This document shows, piece by piece, positions 51,953-59,238 of a stretch of DNA of 61,195 bases. The position numbers were made by a program, and so were the translations under genes. The notes under the pieces are model-generated. The model was not told the origin of the DNA and did not search any database. It was given only the letters and a program-made list of their open reading frames with translations. Within the stretch, counting starts at the first letter, position 1; every line of letters starts with the position of its first letter. Source of the DNA: a virus; IMG/VR virus record IMGVR_UViG_3300029448_000030, positions 1 through 61,195 of that record. One strand, given 5' to 3'.

Positions 51953-52414
51953 ATGGCAGAATTATTAACTGATGAAATCATCAAAGAAAAATTAGAACAA
52001 GATGGCTTTATGGAAGAGCCTGATGGACCGTGGCTACTTGAGTATATTCAAGAAGAACATGGCGGTAAACTAGATAACACAAGCGACTTTGTAGATGACA
52101 AATGGACTTTAAAAATATACAGTGAATCAACTTATGATTCTTATGATATATTTTGGTGTACTCATGATGAAAGACCTTATGTATCACAAGATGGTTTTTA
52201 CTATGAAGATTATAATGAATGGTCAGAAAGAGCATTAAATGAACTATCTAGCGGCTCTGATGTATGGATAGATCCTAACTTGTGGTCAGATATGGAATAT
52301 GAATTTAATTATGCACTGGAAGAATGGTGGCAAGATGTATATGAAGAATTATTTCAAGAGAAAAAAGATGAACTATTAGATTCAGGAGATTATGAAGAGA
52401 ATGATAAAGAATAA
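51953..52414 (+). CDS. Strongly acidic early protein (153 aa)
   Basis: Start chosen at 51953; an earlier in-frame ATG at 51860 would lie inside the tRNA-like module. About 46 Asp/Glu against 10 Lys/Arg give a very negative protein, with many Tyr and Trp. Such charge distribution is seen in DNA-mimic anti-restriction proteins (T7 Ocr), but also in other early proteins, so this is only an idea. The 13 bases after 52401 also begin a short membrane peptide in another frame. Confidence 0.65.
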   Translation: MAELLTDEIIKEKLEQDGFMEEPDGPWLLEYIQEEHGGKLDNTSDFVDDKWTLKIYSESTYDSYDIFWCTHDERPYVSQDGFYYEDYNEWSERALNELSSGSDVWIDPNLWSDMEYEFNYALEEWWQDVYEELFQEKKDELLDSGDYEENDKE

Positions 52415-52484
52415 TATAGAAGGAATATGTGTTATAGTATTTGTTGTAGCTTATACTATAATAGTAAATAAATTATATGAATAA
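52401..52484 (+). CDS. Possible membrane micropeptide (27 aa)
   Basis: Very short frame overlapping the end of the acidic gene and the start of the sigma-factor gene. It is almost entirely a hydrophobic helix (Ile-Cys-Val-Ile-Val-Phe-Val-Val-Ala-Tyr) with a basic start. It is too short for certainty, but hydrophobic helices rarely arise by chance in-frame between two genes. Confidence 0.35.
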   Translation: MIKNNIEGICVIVFVVAYTIIVNKLYE

Positions 52485-53001
52485 TAGATTAGGAGAAATA
52501 TTTAAAAATAACTACGGAGATGTCTTTGCTGTTATATATAATAAAACAAAGAATAAACATTTGGCACACGAAATAGTTCAAAGAACTTTCTTTAAATTAT
52601 TAAATAGTAAATCTAAACCTAAAGATACTAAGCTACTGTCATATGTGATAGTAGCTGCAGGTACTACATTGTTAGACCATTATAGATCGCTTAAAACTAG
52701 AAGAAAAAATCTAGATGAAAATAGATATGACGAAAATATTTTAGACATGTTGGATAATAACCTATCAATTGAAGACGTTATAATACTGAATGATAATAAT
52801 AAATTAATTAAGAAATTAATTGATTCTTTATTACAAGAACAAAAAGATATTATAATATATAGGTATTATAAACATATGACGTTTAAGCAGATAGCTAAGA
52901 AAACAAATGTAAGTATTAATACAGCTTTAGGTAGACATAGATATGCTATTAATAATTTAAAGAAATTAGCACACGGACTTGATATAAATAACTTTAGATA
53001 A
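52477..53001 (+). CDS. ECF-type sigma factor (174 aa)
   Basis: Two-domain sigma factor of group IV form. Region 2 (about 10-80) contains Asn-Lys-His-Leu-Ala-His-Glu-Ile-Val-Gln-Arg-Thr-Phe-Phe-Lys-Leu; region 4 (about 118-170) contains Tyr-Tyr-Lys-His-Met-Thr-Phe-Lys-Gln-Ile-Ala-Lys and Ser-Ile-Asn-Thr-Ala-Leu-Gly-Arg-His-Arg. It lacks regions 1 and 3. A promoter-like element lies in its last codons. It would redirect host RNA polymerase to phage promoters; which ones is unknown. Confidence 0.82.
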   Translation: MNNRLGEIFKNNYGDVFAVIYNKTKNKHLAHEIVQRTFFKLLNSKSKPKDTKLLSYVIVAAGTTLLDHYRSLKTRRKNLDENRYDENILDMLDNNLSIEDVIILNDNNKLIKKLIDSLLQEQKDIIIYRYYKHMTFKQIAKKTNVSINTALGRHRYAINNLKKLAHGLDINNFR

Positions 53002-53005
53002 TAAA
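52972..53005 (+). promoter_or_regulatory. Early promoter element 7 (CACGGACTTG-N15-GATAATAAA)
   Basis: Boxes at 52972-52981 and 52997-53005, inside the end of the sigma-factor gene. The next start codon is 3 bases downstream (53009), implying a leaderless or very short leader transcript. It is the last copy seen in the window. Confidence 0.65.
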
Positions 53006-53008
53006 TAC

Positions 53009-53506
53009 ATGAATATATTTTATTTACATTCCGACCCAGTTAAAGCTGCACAAGTACAATACAATAAACATGTAGTAAAAATGATACTTGAATCAGCTCA
53101 AATGCTTTGTACAGCTCACCATCATTATGGTGCTGGAGATAATGTTCCTTATAAAAAAGCACATTACAATCACCCATCAACAATATGGTGTAGAGAAAAT
53201 AATAAACAATATAGATGGTTATTTAATCACATGTTAGCTTTAGGTTCAGAGTATACTAAAAGGTATGGTAGAAAGCATGTGTCAATAGATAAATGTTTTG
53301 GTCCACTATCTTTCTTACCACCTAATATACCCACAGATAAAGAATTTAAAGAACCTCCGCAGTGTATGCCTGATAAATATAAAGTTCCTGGTTGTAGTAT
53401 TACAGCGTATTGGAATTATTATGAAGGTGAAAAATATTTAATAGCATCATCAACAGAACAATTAATAACTAGACACAAACTATATGGCACAGAGAAAATT
53501 ATATAA
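53009..53506 (+). CDS. Conserved phage protein, pyrimidine-dimer glycosylase-like (165 aa)
   Basis: Begins Met-Asn-Ile-Phe-Tyr-Leu with Asp-Pro, then Asn-Lys-His-Val-Val-Lys-Met-Ile-Leu-Glu-Ser-Ala-Gln-Met-Leu-Cys-Thr-Ala-His and later Asn-His-Pro-Ser-x-Ile-Trp. I know this pattern from a widespread family in marine phages that is often annotated as pyrimidine dimer DNA glycosylase; biochemical support for that name is limited. It could repair or process DNA. It is driven by promoter element 7 and overlaps a possible small gene at its end. Confidence 0.6.
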   Translation: MNIFYLHSDPVKAAQVQYNKHVVKMILESAQMLCTAHHHYGAGDNVPYKKAHYNHPSTIWCRENNKQYRWLFNHMLALGSEYTKRYGRKHVSIDKCFGPLSFLPPNIPTDKEFKEPPQCMPDKYKVPGCSITAYWNYYEGEKYLIASSTEQLITRHKLYGTEKII

Positions 53507-53594
53507 TCATTTTATTTATACTGATGTATTTGGTATTAGAACTAAAATAAAACAATTTAAAAAGAAAAGCAATGACAGAAAAAGAACTAAATAG
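53484..53594 (+). CDS. Possible small basic peptide (36 aa)
   Basis: Frame overlapping the end of the 165-residue gene and the beginning of the 92-residue gene. Product: Lys/Arg-rich, with a Phe/Ile/Tyr stretch in the middle. It bridges the 65-base gap between the two genes, but overlaps on both sides reduce confidence. Confidence 0.3.
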   Translation: MAQRKLYNHFIYTDVFGIRTKIKQFKKKSNDRKRTK

Positions 53595-53850
53595 ATTAGC
53601 TGATTTAATAGTAGAAAAATTAGTAGGAGCTCAACAACAAAATGATGCTGAATTTAAACAAGAGTTAGCTGAGATGCAAGCTCTTAATCCTAATTTAGAA
53701 ATAGGTACTATTACACAAGAAGAATTAATTAAACAAGAGATACAAGGATTAGAAGAGTTAATGGCAAATCAAATCGCTGATGAATTATATAAAGAAGCTC
53801 AACAAACTCATGATAAAGTTGAAGAACTTAAAAAGAAATATAAATTGTAG
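53572..53850 (+). CDS. Small acidic coiled-coil protein (92 aa)
   Basis: Helical from start to end with regular Leu/Ile spacing and many Glu/Gln, in particular residues 30-75, followed by a Lys-rich end. It may form dimers or oligomers. It lies between the glycosylase-like gene and the helix-turn-helix gene. No family recognised. Confidence 0.6.
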   Translation: MTEKELNRLADLIVEKLVGAQQQNDAEFKQELAEMQALNPNLEIGTITQEELIKQEIQGLEELMANQIADELYKEAQQTHDKVEELKKKYKL

Positions 53851-53885
53851 TATGCATGGCAATGTGTATAGCATAATGAAGCATT

Positions 53886-54497
53886 ATGAATAATCGCAAT
53901 ATAGATTGGTTGGTTAAACATCGAATTGTATTTAAACGAGATCCTATAACAGATATACCTACAATTGAAACCCATCAATACAAGTATTATGAGAATGGGA
54001 CATATGAGTGTTATCATCTATTTAATAGTAAGGCTAAAATTACTACATATAAATCGTTAAAGTGGCACTTCTTTGTATTATATTATCTTAATATGGATAA
54101 TATAATAAACTCTGACTTTGTTACTTTATCTAGATTTATAGCTAATAAAGATAATGGATTTGTTACGTTTTTTATTAAAAACAAACTATTAGAAGATATT
54201 ATTAGAGATGTATTACAACAAGGTGGAGAGCCTCCAAAAAATAAACTAAGGAAGATAATATTTAAGATGTCTACAGGGTTATCTACTAGGGAAAAGTTAT
54301 CAATTGTAGGTAAATTAATTGGTAGAAGCAAAGTATCTCAAGAAGATATTTATAACACTATGATATGTATGTCTGATTCAGAAAAGATAACAATAAGTAA
54401 ACTAGCTAAGACATTAAAATGTTCTACTAGAACTATACATAGACGCATGAGTAATGATTTAAAATTAGAAAAAGAAAGATTAAATGAAGAAATATAA
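53886..54497 (+). CDS. Helix-turn-helix protein between the sigma factors (203 aa)
   Basis: The C-terminal 45 residues contain a helix-turn-helix: Ile-Ser-Lys-Leu-Ala-Lys-Thr-Leu-Lys-Cys-Ser-Thr-Arg-Thr-Ile-His-Arg-Arg-Met. A helical region (about 125-160) precedes it; the N-terminal half is Tyr/His/Lys-rich without a recognised fold. The end overlaps the second sigma factor by 14 bases, so the two are coupled. A regulator of phage transcription is plausible. Confidence 0.65.
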   Translation: MNNRNIDWLVKHRIVFKRDPITDIPTIETHQYKYYENGTYECYHLFNSKAKITTYKSLKWHFFVLYYLNMDNIINSDFVTLSRFIANKDNGFVTFFIKNKLLEDIIRDVLQQGGEPPKNKLRKIIFKMSTGLSTREKLSIVGKLIGRSKVSQEDIYNTMICMSDSEKITISKLAKTLKCSTRTIHRRMSNDLKLEKERLNEEI

Positions 54498-55233
54498 TAT
54501 TTCTAATTACGTTAGGTATAAAGAAGATCTAAAAAGATCTATGCCTAAAGATAAGTTCTATGATTATTATACACGAGATGAACTTATTATAAAGTTTTTA
54601 CCTTTAGTTGAGGCAATGGCTAGAAAATTCTCTACAGATAGTAGAGCGTGTGGAGTATTAACAATAATGGATTTAATACAAGAAGGAAGTATTGGATTAG
54701 TTAAAGCTGTTGATAAACTTGATTGGTTGTTATTAAGTGATTCAGAAGATATAGAAAAAACATTAAAATCTTTTTTCTCTAAAAGAATAAAAGGAGCAAT
54801 AAGAAGAAGAATAGATATGTTAAGAGGTACAATGCGTATTCCTGAACATAAGATGAATGAAATGCGTAGTAACCCTAAAGATAAAAAAATGGTAGCTATG
54901 TTTTTTAATAGTATATTTTTATCAATAGATAACAATAGCAATGTAGATGAGAATATGATGTATGAAATTCCAGATAAATCTGAACCATATAATATACAGT
55001 TAATGAATGTGTATTTAAAAAGTTTAATGGTAAAACATTTAAATGAAAATGAATATGAAGTATTAAGATTAAGTTATGGTTTAGACTGTGATAAATACTC
55101 AGCTAAAGAAATAGCTGAAGAATTAAAAATAGTAGGACCGAGTGCTTATGTTAGAGTTTCAGAGCTAAAAAAGCAAGCGGTACAAAAACTTATAGATAAT
55201 GTAGATCACTCGCAAGTGCTTGATTATCTGTAG
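54484..55233 (+). CDS. Sigma-70-family RNA polymerase sigma factor (249 aa)
   Basis: Region 2 core: Leu-Pro-Leu-Val-Glu-Ala-Met-Ala-Arg-Lys-Phe, then Met-Asp-Leu-Ile-Gln-Glu-Gly-Ser-Ile-Gly-Leu-Val-Lys-Ala-Val-Asp-Lys-Leu-Asp, close to the RpoD/RpoS form. Region 3-like basic part Lys-Gly-Ala-Ile-Arg-Arg-Arg-Ile, and region 4 with Tyr-Glu-Val-Leu-Arg-Leu-Ser-Tyr-Gly-Leu and a helix-turn-helix near the end. Much shorter than host primary sigma (no region 1.1). It probably directs middle or late transcription by host polymerase, possibly including the long leftward block. Confidence 0.85.
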   Translation: MKKYNISNYVRYKEDLKRSMPKDKFYDYYTRDELIIKFLPLVEAMARKFSTDSRACGVLTIMDLIQEGSIGLVKAVDKLDWLLLSDSEDIEKTLKSFFSKRIKGAIRRRIDMLRGTMRIPEHKMNEMRSNPKDKKMVAMFFNSIFLSIDNNSNVDENMMYEIPDKSEPYNIQLMNVYLKSLMVKHLNENEYEVLRLSYGLDCDKYSAKEIAEELKIVGPSAYVRVSELKKQAVQKLIDNVDHSQVLDYL

Positions 55234-55296
55234 GTTAGGTATGTAAATACCAAATAAAACATGTAATTATAATAATAACGCTTAACACAAACACGA

Positions 55297-55806
55297 ATGA
55301 CAATAAACGAAAAATTAGCGACAATTCAAACAAGGTTTAAATCGAAGAAAAGTAGATTTAACTCTTTCGGCAAATATTACTTTCGCTCTGCCGAAGATAT
55401 TCTCGAAGCAATTAAACCCTTTATTAAGGAGCTTGGTGTAACAGTAGTAATAAATGAAGAATTAGTAGATTCTGCAGTTATTAAAACTACAGCCACTGTA
55501 ACTGATGGAAAAGAAACAATTAATGCTACGGCAGTAGTTGGAGTAGATCTAGATCAGAAAGGTATGCAAATGCCTCAACGATTTGGTAGCGCATCTAGTT
55601 ATGGAAAGAAATATGCATTAGGAAATTTATTTCTTATTGACGATACCCAAGATAGTGACGCGACTAACACTCATGATAAAACAAAAATAACAGGTAGACA
55701 GTTAGCTCAAGCTAAAGACTACATTAAATCAGGTGGAAAAATCGATGCTATTAAAAAGAAATACCAACTAACGTCTGATCAAGAGAAGACATTAAATACT
55801 CTATAA
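55297..55806 (+). CDS. erf: ERF-family single-strand annealing recombinase (169 aa)
   Basis: Opens with Met-Thr-Ile-Asn-Glu-Lys-Leu-Ala-Thr-Ile-Gln and contains Phe-Gly-Lys-Tyr-Tyr-Phe-Arg-Ser-Ala-Glu-Asp-Ile (about 26-37) and the typical Gly-Ser-Ala-Ser-Ser-Tyr-Gly-Lys-Lys-Tyr-Ala-Leu-Gly-Asn-Leu-Phe. These are hallmarks of Erf proteins that anneal ssDNA during phage recombination. The C-terminus is short and helical. It is the first gene of the recombination/replication set; its partner nuclease follows two genes later. The 63-base gap before it holds a small GGTA/TACC hairpin. Confidence 0.85.
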   Translation: MTINEKLATIQTRFKSKKSRFNSFGKYYFRSAEDILEAIKPFIKELGVTVVINEELVDSAVIKTTATVTDGKETINATAVVGVDLDQKGMQMPQRFGSASSYGKKYALGNLFLIDDTQDSDATNTHDKTKITGRQLAQAKDYIKSGGKIDAIKKKYQLTSDQEKTLNTL

Positions 55807-55807
55807 T

Positions 55808-56233
55808 ATGAAATATAAAACAAAGACGATAATATATATTGTACTAGTTGCGTTATTTATATGTGACGCAGCAGCTCAGAACTTTGAGGGTTCTTATGAT
55901 GCAAAAAATAGTGCTTATTCTTTATTAATAAAAAAAGATTCATTACAAGGTTATAAATTTATTAGTTATAATTTTGTAAGTAACTTAGATGAAGACGGTT
56001 ATATATACTATGAAAGACAACCCTCCCCAGGAGTTGAAAATTTTGTAAAAGAAGAAAATGGTAGATTAACAAGTAATTATGAAATTAAAAAGCAAGATTA
56101 CTTTGTTACAGTAACTTATGGTTTTTTTGACGAAAATGAAGATTATTTAATTGCAAGCTTTGAAGGTACTTATAAAGGAAAACCTTATTTTAACCAAATA
56201 GAATATTATAAATTAGAAAGAATTGAAAAATAA
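55808..56233 (+). CDS. Secreted hypothetical protein (141 aa)
   Basis: A basic start, a 17-residue hydrophobic core and an Ala-Ala-Ala-Gln site (about 21-24) form a clear signal peptide; the Cys at about 19 is not in a standard lipobox. The mature part is Tyr/Glu/Asp-rich and beta-like. An exported protein between two recombination genes is unusual. It might protect against or exclude other phages from the envelope; this is speculation. Confidence 0.7.
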   Translation: MKYKTKTIIYIVLVALFICDAAAQNFEGSYDAKNSAYSLLIKKDSLQGYKFISYNFVSNLDEDGYIYYERQPSPGVENFVKEENGRLTSNYEIKKQDYFVTVTYGFFDENEDYLIASFEGTYKGKPYFNQIEYYKLERIEK

Positions 56234-56954
56234 AGAAATAATAGAAAAACTTAGAGAAGACGAACATTATTATGGAGAGTTTGGTAAACAATACTTAAGT
56301 AATAGTGATATTAAAACTTTATTAACTAACCCATTAGCTTTAGGACAGGAATCTGTACAGAGACCTGCATTCCTAGTCGGCGGATACTTTCATACCGCTA
56401 TACTTGAACCTAATAAGTTGAAGAAGTACCGAATAATACCTTCGTCAACTAGGAATACTAAAGTTTATAGAGAAATGTCAGGTGGTGAGATGTGCTTACT
56501 TCAACACGAAGTAGATTCATTAGAGTTAATGATAGATAAAGTTTTAAAAAATAAAATTTGTAAAGATTTAATTAGAAGTAAGAATGTAGATTATGAGAAA
56601 CCAGGTGTAAAAGAGATATGTGGTAAAATGTGGAAAGGAAAGGCTGATATAATAAATCATGATGAGAAATTAATTATAGATTTAAAAACAACTAATGATA
56701 TTCAAAAATTTTCTAAATCAGCTTGGTTATATAATTATGACTCACAAGCTTATATATATAGTTCATTGTTTGAGTATGAATTTGTATTTATAGTTGTAGA
56801 TAAAAACACGCATCAAATAGGGTTATTCGACTGTTCACCCGAATTTTTAGAGCGTGGTAAAGATAAAGTAGAAAGAGCAGTTGAACAATACAGTCTGTTT
56901 TTTGAAACCAAAGGGTTTGAACCAGATCAGTATTTTATTAATAAAACATTATAA
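56223..56954 (+). CDS. RecE/exodeoxyribonuclease VIII-like PD-(D/E)XK nuclease (243 aa)
   Basis: Uses a TTG start at 56223, 11 bases before the previous stop; no suitable ATG lies nearby. The PD-(D/E)XK core is visible as Gly-Lys-Ala-Asp142, then Asp153-Leu-Lys155 and Gln175 in Ser-Gln-Ala-Tyr. His57 in Gly-Gly-Tyr-Phe-His-Thr-Ala and Leu-Glu-Pro are typical of RecE-type domains of phages. It likely trims DNA ends to make ssDNA for Erf. The gene is followed by the SSB-tailed protein. Confidence 0.8.
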   Translation: MKNKEIIEKLREDEHYYGEFGKQYLSNSDIKTLLTNPLALGQESVQRPAFLVGGYFHTAILEPNKLKKYRIIPSSTRNTKVYREMSGGEMCLLQHEVDSLELMIDKVLKNKICKDLIRSKNVDYEKPGVKEICGKMWKGKADIINHDEKLIIDLKTTNDIQKFSKSAWLYNYDSQAYIYSSLFEYEFVFIVVDKNTHQIGLFDCSPEFLERGKDKVERAVEQYSLFFETKGFEPDQYFINKTL

Positions 56955-56955
56955 T

Positions 56956-57270
56956 ATGGCATCAATAATTAGAGCTAGTATTAATCTTAACAACGTTGAT
57001 AAAACTAAAATAATCACCGGTAAAAAAGGTAAATACTTACCTATTGTAGTTACTTTAAATGACGAAGTAGACCAGTTTGGAAACAATGGTCCTATTACAA
57101 TAGCACAAAGCAAAGAAGAACGTGAAGCTAAAGAAGCTAAAACTTATTTAGGAAATGTTCAAATAGTGTGGACAAATGGAAATAACGTAGATGTTACTCC
57201 AAGAGATAACACTCAACAACCAGTTAAACCACAAGTTAAGAAAGAAGTAGAAGACGATTTACCATTTTAA
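56956..57270 (+). CDS. Putative ssDNA-binding protein with SSB-type acidic tail (104 aa)
   Basis: Start chosen at 56956, directly after the nuclease stop. The N-terminal 75 residues are beta-rich (Ile-Ile-Arg-Ala-Ser-Ile-Asn-Leu, Tyr-Leu-Pro-Ile-Val-Val-Thr-Leu), as in an OB-fold. A flexible Gln/Pro/Lys linker follows. The last six residues (Glu-Asp-Asp-Leu-Pro-Phe) copy the conserved SSB C-terminal tip that binds partner proteins. The core is shorter than that of E. coli SSB. It lies between nuclease and primase-helicase genes, which fits replication. Confidence 0.7.
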   Translation: MASIIRASINLNNVDKTKIITGKKGKYLPIVVTLNDEVDQFGNNGPITIAQSKEEREAKEAKTYLGNVQIVWTNGNNVDVTPRDNTQQPVKPQVKKEVEDDLPF

Positions 57271-57273
57271 TAT

Positions 57274-58986
57274 ATGATAGAAAACCAAGAGATCAATGGA
57301 TTCTTGATTGACACGTTCAATCAATATAACCTAGAAGTGGGTAAGAAACAAGGGATTTGTCCTTTATGTTCTCACACTAGAAAACCCAAAAATCAGAAAG
57401 CTAAATGTTGCTCTTATGATTGGGAACGGGGTCTCGGTACTTGTCATAATTGTAATACTACTTTACAACTACATACTTATCAACGCAAAGGAGCATCAGA
57501 TAAAGATTATGTAAGACCAGAAATAACTAAATATCTTTGTGTAAAAGATAAAGTTACTGAATGGTTTGAAAGTAGAGGTATATCTCAACAAACCTTAGAC
57601 GAACTTAAAGTTGGTCAAGGTTCTGAGTATATGCCACAAACTGGGAAGTCTGAGAACACTATACAATTTAATTATATAATTGGCGATCAACTTATTAATA
57701 TTAAATATAGAGATGGTCGTAAGAATTTTAAACTATATAAAGGAGCAGAGAAAATATTTTATAATATTAATAGTGTTATAGGATATGACAGTTGCATTAT
57801 AACTGAAGGTGAAATGGACGTGTTAGCGTTACATGAAGCTGGAATTAAAAATGTTATATCAGTTCCAAATGGAGCAACACTAACTCATAATAATTTAGAT
57901 TACTTAGATAATTGTATAGATTATTTTGAAGGTAAAACTAAAATAATATTAGCAGTAGATACAGATGAACCTGGATTGGCTTTAAGATCAGAATTAGTTA
58001 GACGATTAGGAGCTGAAGTTTGTTTTTTAGTAGACTTTAAAGAATGTAAAGACGCTAATGAATATTTAATAAAACATGGCAAAGAAAAATTACAAGAGTG
58101 TATTACAAAAGCGAGGGCCTATCCCCTCGAAAATGTCACAACGTTCAAAGACATTGAGGGAGACGTTACAGATTTTGTCAAGAACGGATTCAAGCCTGGA
58201 TTCCAGGTCGGTTTACCAAACTTTGATAGAATTTTTTCAACGTATACCGGTCAGTTTATTACTGTTACTGGGATACCTAGTAGCGGTAAGTCTGATTTTG
58301 TTGACCAAATGGTTGTAGGTTATAATGCAAATTATAACTGGAAAACAGCTTTTGCTTCACCAGAAAATGCACCTAACTATTTACATGCTCATAAGTTGAT
58401 GAGAAAAGTCTGGGGTGATATGCCTAGACGAGACGATATTGGCGGAGCTAAATGGAATGAAGTTGCTGACCACGTAAATGATAATTTCTTTTTTATTGAT
58501 ATGGAAAGATATACTCTTGAATCTGTATTACGTAAAGGAGCAGAGCTAGTTAAACGTAAAGGTATTAAATGTTTAGTTATTGACCCGTTTAATAAAGTTA
58601 GAGATAAAAATGCTACATCTATAGATGTTAATATATATACTATGGAGTATCTTACTAAAATAGAAAATTTTGCTAAGAAATATGATGTGTTAGTTTTTAT
58701 TGTAGCTCATCCAACTAAAATGTATAAAGATAAAGACGGTAAGATTGAAGAACCTACTATGTATAATATTAAAGGTGGTGGTGAATGGTATGATGCTAGT
58801 TATCACGGCTTGTTAGTACATAGAGATTATGAACTTAAAAATACTAAAGTTAAAGTTCTTAAAGTTAAATTCCAAAATCTTGGAGATAATGGAGCTGAAG
58901 CTTTCTTTACGTGGGAACCTAATTCAGGTAGTTTTATACCACAAGTAACTGATGTTATAAATAATGAGCCAATGCCTTGGGAATAA
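57274..58986 (+). CDS. Primase-helicase, T7 gp4-like (570 aa)
   Basis: N-terminal zinc ribbon with Cys29, Cys32, Cys57 and Cys60; TOPRIM primase core with Thr-Glu178-Gly-Glu-Met-Asp182 and Asp229-Thr-Asp231; C-terminal DnaB-type helicase with Walker A GIPSSGKS (333-340) and Walker B Leu-Val-Ile-Asp437. The order zinc - TOPRIM - helicase is that of T7 gp4 and Twinkle. It would unwind DNA 5' to 3' and make primers at the phage fork. It follows the SSB-like gene by 3 bases. No DNA polymerase is seen yet; one is expected beyond the window. Confidence 0.92.
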   Translation: MIENQEINGFLIDTFNQYNLEVGKKQGICPLCSHTRKPKNQKAKCCSYDWERGLGTCHNCNTTLQLHTYQRKGASDKDYVRPEITKYLCVKDKVTEWFESRGISQQTLDELKVGQGSEYMPQTGKSENTIQFNYIIGDQLINIKYRDGRKNFKLYKGAEKIFYNINSVIGYDSCIITEGEMDVLALHEAGIKNVISVPNGATLTHNNLDYLDNCIDYFEGKTKIILAVDTDEPGLALRSELVRRLGAEVCFLVDFKECKDANEYLIKHGKEKLQECITKARAYPLENVTTFKDIEGDVTDFVKNGFKPGFQVGLPNFDRIFSTYTGQFITVTGIPSSGKSDFVDQMVVGYNANYNWKTAFASPENAPNYLHAHKLMRKVWGDMPRRDDIGGAKWNEVADHVNDNFFFIDMERYTLESVLRKGAELVKRKGIKCLVIDPFNKVRDKNATSIDVNIYTMEYLTKIENFAKKYDVLVFIVAHPTKMYKDKDGKIEEPTMYNIKGGGEWYDASYHGLLVHRDYELKNTKVKVLKVKFQNLGDNGAEAFFTWEPNSGSFIPQVTDVINNEPMPWE

Positions 58987-59238
58987 ATGCCAAGAATAAA
59001 GAAAAACAAAATGGGTCAGTATATGCCAACTACTGATGAGTATAAAGCTTATCATTGGTGTATAAACAATATGATATATATATCACCTTTCGCAAGTGGT
59101 GAAGGAACATGGTATATTGACATACAAATAAATAATAAAAAACATAGATCTCCAGAGACATACGGTTCTGTAACTATATGGATTAAGATTTATGAATATT
59201 ATAAATACTATTATATTAAATATGCGAACAAAGTTTAG
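58987..59238 (+). CDS. Small hypothetical protein (83 aa)
   Basis: Basic and Tyr/Ile-rich with Tyr-Lys-Ala-Tyr-His-Trp-Cys-Ile-Asn-Asn-Met and beta strands in the middle, ending in a Tyr-Tyr-Lys-Tyr-Tyr-Tyr helix. The first codon directly follows the primase stop codon and the end overlaps the next gene by 17 bases. No family recognised. Confidence 0.6.
   Translation: MPRIKKNKMGQYMPTTDEYKAYHWCINNMIYISPFASGEGTWYIDIQINNKKHRSPETYGSVTIWIKIYEYYKYYYIKYANKV

Noticed and set aside
55238-55251. Hairpin GGTA-TGTAAA-TACC after the second sigma factor as a terminator
   Set aside because: Only four pairs and no U-tract; too weak to call.
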